30,665 nt of DNA from an uncultured Sutterella sp. (GTDB lineage: Bacteria > Pseudomonadota > Gammaproteobacteria > Burkholderiales > Burkholderiaceae_F): assembly GCA_905198475.1 (NCBI GenBank), contig CAJKCQ010000025.1:1-30665 (forward strand), read 5' to 3'. This document shows, piece after piece, positions 8,228 to 14,844 of this stretch. A program made the position numbers and the translations under genes. A model generated the notes under the pieces. That model made no database searches. It was not told the DNA's origin and worked only from the letters and a program-made list of their open reading frames with translations. Every line of letters begins with the position of its first letter. Within the stretch, counting starts at the first letter, position 1.

Positions 8228-8365
8228 ATGTTTGGATGCACCTTGAACTGCACTCAGGCCCCCTGTGGGTGCACGGGTGCCGCGTGCGTCCTCTCCGGTT
8301 CCCGGTCGTTCCCCGGCGCCTGGCCGCTGCGACTTAGGGTGGAGGACCCGGATCCGGTGCGCTGA
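8228..8365 (+). CDS. Short cysteine-rich ORF (45 aa), possible leader peptide of the ABC operon
   Basis: The ATG at 8228 follows a GGAG at 8216-8219 with 8 nt spacing, a near-ideal ribosome binding site. The peptide has 45 residues and five Cys in its first 20 positions (4, 8, 13, 15, 20), in the order CTLNC...PCGC...C; the second half has no Cys and is Pro/Arg-rich. The stop at 8363-8365 falls inside the first of several alternative stems that lead up to the ABC importer. No family is recognised. The most economical reading is a regulatory leader peptide sensing cysteinyl-tRNA; a metal-binding small protein is the alternative. GC-rich DNA makes some Cys codons by chance, so expression is unproven. 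Confidence 0.4.
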   Translation: MFGCTLNCTQAPCGCTGAACVLSGSRSFPGAWPLRLRVEDPDPVR

Positions 8366-8436
8366 AGGCGCCGCCACCCCCGTCCTCCCTCAAGCAGCCC
8401 CCAAGGGCGGCGCAAAGCTCAACGGAGCGCCCGCCC
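8356..8436 (+). promoter_or_regulatory. Attenuator-like set of mutually exclusive stems
   Basis: Four segments can pair in overlapping ways. Segment 1 (ggtgc, 8356-8360) pairs with 2 (gcgcc, 8368-8372). Segment 2, extended as GCGCCGCC (8368-8375), pairs perfectly over 8 bp with GGCGGCGC (8406-8413). Segment 3, GGGCGGCGC (8405-8413), pairs over 9 bp with one bulge with GCGCCCGCCC (8427-8436). So 1:2 competes with 2:3, which competes with 3:4, the classic attenuator order. Segment 1 includes the last sense codons of the Cys-rich ORF. Segment 3:4 is followed by gtctcttcc, a poor U-tract. The Cys codons lie 70-120 nt upstream of segment 1, farther than in classical attenuators. Confidence 0.35.
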
Positions 8437-8459
8437 GTCTCTTCCGACGCCTCTGCCCA

Positions 8460-8503
8460 GGCCTTTTCAGGGCCTCTTCAAGGCCTCTTCGCCCACTTTT
8501 CAG
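8460..8503 (+). repeat. Four 11-bp tandem repeats just before the binding-protein gene
   Basis: Units GGCCTTTTCAG, GGCCTCTTCAA, GGCCTCTTCGC and CCACTTTTCAG run head to tail from 8460 to 8503. They end 11 bp before the start codon and the last contains part of the AGGA ribosome binding site (8502-8505). The pyrimidine-rich units could be bound by a protein or RNA, or may simply be replication slippage. Confidence 0.55.
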
Positions 8504-8514
8504 GAACGATCATC

Positions 8515-9570
8515 ATGTTTACGTCCGACTTCTTCCACGCCATCACCCGCCGTCAGTTCCTCGCCGCCTGCACCATTGCGGCCGCGGGCGTTTCCACCGC
8601 CTTCCCGCGTTCTGTCTTTGCCGCCGAACCCGAGAAGAAGTCCGTGACTATCGCCGTGGGCGGGCAGTACCTCTACTACTACCTGCCGATGGCGCTCGCC
8701 GGATGGATGGGCTTCTACAAGGACGAAGGGCTCGACGTGAAGGTCGTGGACTTCCAGGGCGGCTCGAAGTCGCTCCAGGCGGTTGTGGGCGGCTCGGCCG
8801 ACATCGTGTCGGGCGCCTTCGAGCACACGCTGATGATGCAGCCCAAGCGCCAGCGCATGACGGCCTTCGTGCTGCAGGACCGCGCGCCGCAGTGCGTCTT
8901 CGTGATGAACCGCGCCACGATGAAGGACGAGAAGAACCCGACGGCGCTCAAGGGCCGCCGCATCGGCGTCTCGGCGCCGGGCTCCTCGACCCACGTGATC
9001 GCGAACTTCGTGATGGGGCACGCCGGCGTGAAGCCCAATGAATTCTCCGTGATCGGCGTGGGCACCGGTGCGGGTGCGATCGCGGCGCTGCGCGCCGGGC
9101 AGATCGACGCCTTGGTCGGGCTCGATCCTGTGATCACGCAGTTGACCGACGAAAAGGAGATCACGATCGTCACCGACACGCGCCGCATCAACGAGTCCGA
9201 CGCGCTCTACGGCGGCCCGATGGTGGGCGGGTGCCTCTATGCGCCCGAACGCTTCGTGAACGAAAACCCTGAAACGTGTCAGCGCATCACGAACGCCGTC
9301 GTGCGCGCGCTCAAGGTGATCGAAAAGGCCTCGCCCGAAACCCTGATGAAGTCCGTTCCCCGTGCGGCCTTCCTCGGCAACCCCGCCCTCTATGCGGAGT
9401 GCTTCGCCAACAACCGTCCTTCCATGTCCACCGACGGGCGCTTCCCCGCCGGCTGCGTCGAGGCCGCGGCCCACGCGCTCTCGTCGGTCAACCCCAAGCT
9501 CGCAGACTTCAAGTTCGACGCCTCCGCCTGCTTCACGAACCGCTTCACCGACGCCGTCAAGACGGCCTGA
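8515..9570 (+). CDS. ABC transporter substrate-binding protein, NMT1/SsuA/TauA-like, Tat-exported
   Basis: A 351-residue periplasmic binding protein. The N-terminus has a twin-arginine signal, TRRQFLAA (Arg 12-13), a hydrophobic stretch and a likely signal peptidase site VFA|AE near residue 36. The mature part has the NMT1-like order: YYYLPMALAGWMGFYKDEGLDVKVVDFQGG (ligand-binding strand start), VGGSADIVSGAFEH, LKGRRIGVSAPGSSTH near residue 145, and LRAGQIDALVGLDPV near residue 195. This superfamily carries nitrate, sulfonates, taurine, riboflavin precursors and thiamine precursors, and the sequence alone does not say which. The leader with Cys codons would favour a sulfur compound; that is inference. 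First gene of a three-gene importer operon. Confidence 0.9.
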   Translation: MFTSDFFHAITRRQFLAACTIAAAGVSTAFPRSVFAAEPEKKSVTIAVGGQYLYYYLPMALAGWMGFYKDEGLDVKVVDFQGGSKSLQAVVGGSADIVSGAFEHTLMMQPKRQRMTAFVLQDRAPQCVFVMNRATMKDEKNPTALKGRRIGVSAPGSSTHVIANFVMGHAGVKPNEFSVIGVGTGAGAIAALRAGQIDALVGLDPVITQLTDEKEITIVTDTRRINESDALYGGPMVGGCLYAPERFVNENPETCQRITNAVVRALKVIEKASPETLMKSVPRAAFLGNPALYAECFANNRPSMSTDGRFPAGCVEAAAHALSSVNPKLADFKFDASACFTNRFTDAVKTA

Positions 9571-9615
9571 TCATCCCGCCGGCCCCATCCGCCTTCGTCG
9601 CGCCCGACGACGCGC

Positions 9616-9642
9616 GCGGAGGCTTTGCCGCCCCTTTTTTTT
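9616..9642 (+). terminator. Hairpin with T8 between binding protein and ATPase genes
   Basis: A short stem (GGC-TTT-GCC at 9621-9629, with two further G-C pairs after one mismatch) is followed by four C and eight T (9635-9642). It looks like a weak intrinsic terminator inside the operon. It would leave more binding-protein mRNA than ATPase or permease mRNA, as ABC importers often need. Confidence 0.45.
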
Positions 9643-9675
9643 AAGACCCCGCGTCCCCTGTGAACCCGCTCCATC

Positions 9676-10488
9676 ATGTCCTCCGAGACCGTCCCCGCCG
9701 TTGAATTCAGAAACATCGCCTGCCGCTTCCCCGTGCCGGGCGGCGTCTACACCGCCACCGAAAGCGTGAACTTCTCGATCGGCGACGGCGAGTTCGTGAG
9801 CGTCGTAGGCCCGACGGGCTGCGGCAAGTCCACGCTCCTCAACGCCGCCGCGGGCCTCCTGAAGCCCGCCGAAGGCGAGGTGCTCATCTACGGCGAGCCC
9901 CTCAAGGGCCTCAACCGGCGCGCGGGCTACATGTTCCAGGCCGAGAGCCTGATGCCCTGGGCGAGCGCGCTCGAGAACGTCACGATGAGCCTGAGGTTCC
10001 GCGGCGTCCCGGAGCACGAGGCGGCCGAGCGCGGCATGGACTGGCTCGCGCGCGTGGGGCTCGAGAAGTTCCCCGACCGCTATCCGCACGAACTCTCGGG
10101 CGGCATGAGAAAGCGCGTCGCCATGGCGCAGACGATGATCGCCGACCCGGACATCCTCCTGATGGACGAATCCTTCTCGGCGCTCGACATCCAGACGCGG
10201 CAGCTCATGGAGAACGAACTCCTCAACCTCTGGCAGGAAAAGAAGAAGGCGGTGCTCTTCATCACGCATGACCTCGACGAGGCGATCGCGCTCTCGGACC
10301 GCGTCGTCGTGATGTCCGCCGGTCCCGCCTCGCACCCGATCGGGAGCTTCCCGATCACGCTCCCGCGGCCGAGAAACGTCGCCGAAATCCGCATGCTCCC
10401 GGAATTCAACACCTGCCATGCGGCGATCTGGGAGGTGCTGCGCGGCGAGGTGCTGAAGTCCTACCGCGAGCACCGCGCACACGTCTGA
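9676..10488 (+). CDS. ABC transporter ATP-binding protein (nitrate/sulfonate/taurine type)
   Basis: A 270-residue ATPase of the SsuB/TauB/NrtD family, powering import with the flanking binding protein and permease. It has Walker A GPTGCGKST (residues 45-53), a Q-loop FQAES, signature LSGGMRKR (near 141-148), Walker B ILLMDES (near 158-164) and the switch His in FITHD. The usual MDEP reads MDES; the catalytic Glu is kept. It lies 105 bp behind the binding protein gene, with a weak terminator between. No good ribosome binding site is visible before the ATG at 9676. Confidence 0.93.
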   Translation: MSSETVPAVEFRNIACRFPVPGGVYTATESVNFSIGDGEFVSVVGPTGCGKSTLLNAAAGLLKPAEGEVLIYGEPLKGLNRRAGYMFQAESLMPWASALENVTMSLRFRGVPEHEAAERGMDWLARVGLEKFPDRYPHELSGGMRKRVAMAQTMIADPDILLMDESFSALDIQTRQLMENELLNLWQEKKKAVLFITHDLDEAIALSDRVVVMSAGPASHPIGSFPITLPRPRNVAEIRMLPEFNTCHAAIWEVLRGEVLKSYREHRAHV

Positions 10489-10543
10489 GACGCGCCGCAC
10501 CAATCCCTTTTTTTCCTCCCGAACCGAACAAGAGAACACGAAA

Positions 10544-11350
10544 ATGCAGAGCCCGAAGAGCGCGATGACGATCCGCATCTGGCAGTGGGGGCTTCTTGCC
10601 GCCATCTTCATCTTCTGGTGGGCGATGACCAAGCCCGGCCTCGTCCCGACCTTCTTCTTCACGAACGACGACCAGGCGGCCTTCTTCTTCGGCGAGCCGC
10701 TCGAGATCTTCGCCCGCATCAAGGACTGGTTCGTCGGGGGCGAGATCTACCGGCACCTCGTCGTGACGCTCTATGAAACCGTGATGGCCTTCGTGATCGG
10801 CACCGCCGCGGGGCTCGCCACCGGCCTCTGGCTCGCACTCTCGCCCACGGCGGCGGCCGTCGCCGACCCCTTCATCAAGGGCCTCAACTCCATGCCCCGC
10901 GTGATCCTCGCGCCGATCTTCGCCGTTTGGTTCGGCCTTGGGCCCGCATCGAAGATCGCGCTCGGCTTCACGCTGGTCTTCTTCATCGTCTTCTTCAACG
11001 TCTACCAGGGCGTGCGCGAGGTGAACCCGACCGTCCTCAACTCGGCCCGCATGTTGGGCGCTTCTCCGAGGCAGCTCCTGCGCCACGTCTACCTGCCGTC
11101 GGCGACGAGCTGGGTCTTCTCGAGCCTTCACACCTCCGTCGGCATGGCCTTCGTTGCGGCGGTGATCGGCGAGTACCTCGGATCGGCCGAAGGCGTGGGG
11201 TACCTGATCCTGCAGGCGGAAACGACCTTCGACATGAACACCGTCATGGCGGGCATCCTCGTCCTCACGGCCTGCGCGCTCGTGCTCGACCGGATCGTCA
11301 CCGAGTGCGAGAAGCGCTTGATGAAGTGGCAGCCTCTGGGCGGTCGGTAG
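10544..11350 (+). CDS. ABC transporter permease (SsuC/TauC-like)
   Basis: A 268-residue integral membrane protein of the binding-protein-dependent permease family (BPD_transp_1). About six membrane segments are visible, beginning with WGLLAAIFIFWWAM (residues 13-26), then VTLYETVMAFVIGTAAGLATGLWLAL. The cytoplasmic EAA loop that docks with the ATPase is AELNP-like: VNPTVLNSARMLGASPRQLLRHVYLP near residues 162-188. It follows the ATPase gene by 55 bp and closes the importer operon. The next gene starts 78 bp later behind its own inverted repeats. Confidence 0.92.
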   Translation: MQSPKSAMTIRIWQWGLLAAIFIFWWAMTKPGLVPTFFFTNDDQAAFFFGEPLEIFARIKDWFVGGEIYRHLVVTLYETVMAFVIGTAAGLATGLWLALSPTAAAVADPFIKGLNSMPRVILAPIFAVWFGLGPASKIALGFTLVFFIVFFNVYQGVREVNPTVLNSARMLGASPRQLLRHVYLPSATSWVFSSLHTSVGMAFVAAVIGEYLGSAEGVGYLILQAETTFDMNTVMAGILVLTACALVLDRIVTECEKRLMKWQPLGGR

Positions 11351-11357
11351 GGCGTTG

Positions 11358-11430
11358 ATGGGGACGGCCCAAAGGGACTTTGATAGACTCAATGCTAAAT
11401 ATGAGTCCCAGAAAAACCGAGCCGTCCCAT
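11358..11430 (+). promoter_or_regulatory. Nested inverted repeats around the start of the DUF1703 ATPase gene
   Basis: An outer 8-bp repeat GGGACGGC (11361-11368) pairs with GCCGTCCC (11421-11428), whose last base touches the ATG at 11429. An inner 6-bp pair, GGGACT (11374-11379) and AGTCCC (11404-11409), and a third, GACTCA/TGAGTC, lie within. An extended -10-like TGCTAAAT (11394-11401 region) sits in the inner loop. No Shine-Dalgarno is present. The structure may bind a repressor as DNA, or hide the start codon as RNA. Confidence 0.5.
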
Positions 11431-13153
11431 GGAAAAAACTCTTCTGCGGCTCCCCCTTGGGATCTCCGACTTTCCCGAGATCCGCGAGGGGGATTACGCG
11501 TTCGTCGACAAGACGCGGACCATCGAGAAACTTGAGAAGGCTGCGTCGCCGTACGTGCTTTTTCTCCGGCCGCGGCGCTTCGGCAAGACGCTTCTCACCT
11601 CCATGCTGCTTGCCTATTACGATGAGGCATTCGCCGGGAGGTTTGATCAGGTCTTCGGCGGAACATACATTCACGCACACAGGACGTCGCTCCAAGGGAA
11701 ATATTGGGTGTTGCGGTTGGATTTCTCCGGGATAGACGCCTCGAATCTGGTGCCGGGATTCATCAGCAGGCTGCTGAGAGGAATTCAACCCTTCTTTGCT
11801 CGTCATCGAATAGACGGTGCAGAAGATTTTTTGAAGCGAGAATACGGGGATCCTGCGCGGCTTATTTCTGATTTCTTTAGATTGATTGGGCCGTTTGTTG
11901 GCAGGCGTCTTTTTGTTGTCATCGATGAATACGATCATTTTGCCAACGATGTTTTGGCAAACGACAAGGCGCTGTTCAAGAAGATGACTTCCGCCGAAGG
12001 TTTTCTCAAGACCTTTTATGCGGCATTGAAGGCGGAGACGGGGCCGGATGGAGTCATTGCGCGCATATTCGCAACGGGCGTCACCTCCATTTCGATGGAT
12101 TCCATGACGTCCGGATTTAATATACAAATTAACATCAGTCAGGATTCGGGTTTTTGTGATGCAGTGGGTTTCACTGAATGCGAGCTTCTTGCACTGATAG
12201 AAAAGACTGTGGATCTGGAGCGAATCGGACGCAGGCCTGAAGAAGTTGTTGACCGAATGCGCGAGTACTACAACGGCTATCGATTCAGTCCGGACAGTGA
12301 ATCCAGGGTCTACAACCCCGCCATGTGCCTCTACTACCTCTCGTCACTGCGTCGCCGAGGAAAGGAGCCCGTGCTCATGGTCGATCCGACCTCTGCGCCT
12401 GACCTTTCCAAGATCGGCGGTATTTTCGACTTGGCCTATCATCAAGATCTCGTCGACGTAGTGGATGCGGCAATGACGGACAAGTCTTCGGAACTGCCCC
12501 TCGGAGCCATTTCTCCCACGGTTAATTTGAACAGTGCGGAAAGATTTTCGCGAAACGACCTGTTGTCGGTGCTGTTCTTTATGGGCTACTTGACTTATAG
12601 TGCGGAAGCCTATAATGAGCTGGTTTGTTCCAACAAGGCAATTCGTCTTCAATTTTTCGAGTACTACTTTGAGAAGTTGAAGGGCTTCCATCTTCACTTT
12701 TCCGGAGCAAGCCTTTTAAAGGCTTTTGAAGCCATGCGAGGTGGGGATATTGTGCCGTTTCTGCATGTTTTTGAGCGGAAGCTGCAGGAGTCGAGCGGAA
12801 TCCATGCAGTGACTCATCTTTCCGAATCTTCGTTGCAGTTCGGAATTCGTTATGCCCTGCTCACCAATTCCGACTACCAAGTTTCCATGGAAACGGAAGC
12901 TAGAGGAAAGGGATACAGCGATGTGTTTTTGGAGCCGCTGCAGAATTCAGGAGCGGAATTCGCCTACTTGTTGGAGTTGAAGTACATCAGGAAATCGGCC
13001 TCTTCTCCCAAAACAATCCAAAACCTGCGGGAGGCGGCGGCGCAGCAGCTCCATCGGTACGCAGCGGCGGAGCCCTTCGCCTCAAAAAAACGTCTGAAGA
13101 AGATCGCCGTCGTTTTCTGCGGCCTCGAACTCGTTTCGGTTGAAGAGGTGTAG
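11429..13153 (+). CDS. AAA-ATPase-like protein with DUF1703 PD-(D/E)xK nuclease-type C-terminus
   Basis: A 574-residue member of the predicted AAA-ATPase (PF09820-like) plus DUF1703 family, very common in gut Bacteroidetes, Clostridia and some Proteobacteria. The N-terminus LPLGISDFPEIREGDYAFVDKT is the family hallmark, followed by Walker A RPRRFGKTLL (residues 46-55) and VVIDEYDHF (Walker B-like, near 167). The C-terminus has the nuclease marks GYSDVFLEP (Asp) and YLLELKYI (ExK), near residues 500-530, and these look intact. Its function is unknown; defence, toxin or transposon-related roles are all suggested. From about 11.7 to 13.0 kb base composition is clearly more AT-rich than neighbours, with codons such as ttt and ttg, so recent transfer is likely. 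It is preceded by nested inverted repeats. Confidence 0.88.
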   Translation: MEKTLLRLPLGISDFPEIREGDYAFVDKTRTIEKLEKAASPYVLFLRPRRFGKTLLTSMLLAYYDEAFAGRFDQVFGGTYIHAHRTSLQGKYWVLRLDFSGIDASNLVPGFISRLLRGIQPFFARHRIDGAEDFLKREYGDPARLISDFFRLIGPFVGRRLFVVIDEYDHFANDVLANDKALFKKMTSAEGFLKTFYAALKAETGPDGVIARIFATGVTSISMDSMTSGFNIQINISQDSGFCDAVGFTECELLALIEKTVDLERIGRRPEEVVDRMREYYNGYRFSPDSESRVYNPAMCLYYLSSLRRRGKEPVLMVDPTSAPDLSKIGGIFDLAYHQDLVDVVDAAMTDKSSELPLGAISPTVNLNSAERFSRNDLLSVLFFMGYLTYSAEAYNELVCSNKAIRLQFFEYYFEKLKGFHLHFSGASLLKAFEAMRGGDIVPFLHVFERKLQESSGIHAVTHLSESSLQFGIRYALLTNSDYQVSMETEARGKGYSDVFLEPLQNSGAEFAYLLELKYIRKSASSPKTIQNLREAAAQQLHRYAAAEPFASKKRLKKIAVVFCGLELVSVEEV

Positions 13154-13174
13154 CCCCGGAGGGTTGGGCACGGC

Positions 13175-13216
13175 CAAAAAACAAAGGTCCGCCGTTCGGA
13201 ACGGCGGACCTTTGTT
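13175..13216 (-). terminator. Strong intrinsic terminator of the porin gene, probably two-way
   Basis: The arms at 13180-13196 and 13200-13216 form a perfect 17-bp stem with a CGG loop (accaaggtccgcc-type arm reading aacaaaggtccgccgtt). On the minus strand the stem is followed by a run of T (complement of the A-run at 13175-13181), directly after the porin stop. It also lies 22 bp after the DUF1703 gene, which ends on the plus strand. Confidence 0.88.
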
Positions 13217-13229
13217 GAAGAGAAAGGCG

Positions 13230-14399
13230 TCAGAACCGCAGAATCATGCCCGCAGTGGCGATCGCCTGATTGAGGCGCGAGGAGTTGTCGAGGAGCTTCT
13301 TGCCGTCGAGCCAGCTCGCCGCACCGTAGAAGCGCGTGTGCTTCGAGAAGTCGTAGTAGTAGACGACGCCGCCCATTGCGAGCGTTCCCTTGTTGTCGCC
13401 CGCCGCGGCGTCAACGCCCTTCCACTTGGTCTTCAGGTACCCGGCCGCGGCCGAGAAGGTGTGCCGGCCGACGGGATACTTCGCGCTCACGTGCACGGCC
13501 CAGCTGTCGAGCCCCTTTTCGCTCGTTCTGTAGGTCTGAGAGCCCACGATCGAGGCGAGGTCGGGAACCGGGCCGATGCGCCAGTCGTTGCAGCTCGCGT
13601 AAAGGATCGCCGAGACCGCGGGACCGCCGAAGTCGTAGCTCGCGATCAGGTGCACCGCGTGGGTGTTGTCGCGGCGCGTGTCGCGCGTGCCGTCCGCATT
13701 CTTGAGGTTCCCGGGCATCTCGAACGAATAGACGATGCCGGTTTTGAAGCGCTCGCCCGCCCAGCCGGTCGAGAGCTGTGCGACATGACGGCGGTCCGAC
13801 CAGTCTTCGGTCGCTTCAGTGTCGCCCGTCGCCTTCTTCGAGTCGCCGTTCGAGTAGACGCCGTGCAGGAAGAGTCCGGTCTTCGCGCGCGTGGCGAAGC
13901 CGACGGCGTTGGAGAGGCGGCCCGGCTGGAAGGTGATGTTCGCCGGCGCAATGCCCGCGAGCGAGGCGTAGGTCTGGTTGGCGTTGAGCTTCGCATAGAC
14001 GGAGTAGGGCAGGCCCGCCACCGTGAGGCCCGCCATGCGGCCGAAGGAGAACTCGATGAAGTCGTTGCCGAGGTAGGCGCGCGAGAGGGCGTCGAAGATG
14101 ACGCCGTCTTCAACGAAGCTCCCCGAGTCGAGCGAAATGAGGCTGCGCAGCTGTGCTCCTGCGTACCAGCCGTTGCCGAGGTCTTCGCGTGCGGTGATGA
14201 GCACTTGGGAGTCGTCGGGAAGCTGCCCGTAGCCCGCCATCGAGAGCGAGCCGTCGCCGCCCTCGCCGTGTGAATAGAAGAGCCCCGTGACGGCCGAAAC
14301 GTTGACGTTCACGTCGGCCGCCTGAGCGGCGCCCGCGGCGGCGAGAAAGATGGAGGAGAGAAGCGCTGCGCTGAGCGCGGTGAGGGGATGACGAGGCAT
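13230..14399 (-). CDS. Gram-negative trimeric porin (betaproteobacterial type)
   Basis: A 389-residue outer membrane porin. The signal peptide ends AQA|AD near residue 27. The mature protein starts with alternating strands (DVNVNVSAVTG), contains the family-typical GNDFIEFSFGRMAG (LG-type strand after loop) and ends in ILRF with the terminal Phe needed for outer membrane insertion. It matches the Neisseria/Burkholderia porin family (Porin_4), forming 16-stranded passive channels for small solutes. A strong ribosome binding site, AAAGGAGA, stands before the ATG at 14399. It has its own intrinsic terminator and a 445-bp upstream region. Solute preference cannot be read from the sequence. Confidence 0.9.
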   Translation of the reverse strand: MPRHPLTALSAALLSSIFLAAAGAAQAADVNVNVSAVTGLFYSHGEGGDGSLSMAGYGQLPDDSQVLITAREDLGNGWYAGAQLRSLISLDSGSFVEDGVIFDALSRAYLGNDFIEFSFGRMAGLTVAGLPYSVYAKLNANQTYASLAGIAPANITFQPGRLSNAVGFATRAKTGLFLHGVYSNGDSKKATGDTEATEDWSDRRHVAQLSTGWAGERFKTGIVYSFEMPGNLKNADGTRDTRRDNTHAVHLIASYDFGGPAVSAILYASCNDWRIGPVPDLASIVGSQTYRTSEKGLDSWAVHVSAKYPVGRHTFSAAAGYLKTKWKGVDAAAGDNKGTLAMGGVVYYYDFSKHTRFYGAASWLDGKKLLDNSSRLNQAIATAGMILRF

Positions 14400-14844
14400 G
14401 AGAGCGTCTCCTTTGGCTTCGGCCCGGCTGCGGCCGGCGCTCCTCCAGGGGAGGCGGAGGCGCTTCGGGCTTCTGATGGATCTCAGCCTCCGAGGCTAAA
14501 TGAGCCGATCGAACTAAGCCATAAGGACTACCCGTGCGTCTCGGCCGCTTTTTGGAAAATATGAATTCCAGTTTCGACCTGCGCCCTCAGTGGGCGGCGC
14601 AGAAAAAAGAAGCGGTGCGAACGGATAATCCGGTGTCCTCGTCCGCTCATCCGTCCGCGCCGCATTTTCTGTTCGACAGAAAAGAGACTCTCAACAAGCC
14701 GCCTCGGCAGACTTCCTTGAGGAGGTCCTCCTGAACGACGGAAAGCATCTTCCCGCTTCGCCGTCAAAGGGGCGTGAAGGACGGATGAACGCCCCGTCAA
14801 GCCGTTTGCGGGCGGTCAGGGGCGGGAGGATGGCGGCGAATCCC
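14400..14844. other. Non-coding region between porin and mfd
   Basis: This holds the porin 5' region and the mfd 3' region. Near 14485-14500 is a short hairpin (AGCCT-CCG-AGGCT). At 14665-14683 is a perfect 8-bp stem TTTTCTGT-TCG-ACAGAAAA, too tightly spaced to be a LexA box; its minus-strand reading may be the mfd terminator, though it lies about 160 bp past the stop. No gene is recognised; frames at 14528-14800 and 14534-14734 have no supporting features. Confidence 0.5.

Noticed and set aside
8230..8514. Thiamine pyrophosphate or guanidine riboswitch ahead of the ABC importer
   Set aside because: The NMT1-like binding protein and a stretch cttagggtgg suggested it, but the conserved CUGAGA and CCUGAU blocks of the TPP switch are missing and the ykkC core is not matched.
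14665..14683. LexA-type SOS box upstream of mfd
   Set aside because: CTGT and ACAG are separated by 3 bp, not the 8 bp of LexA sites, and the hairpin lies downstream of mfd, not at its promoter.
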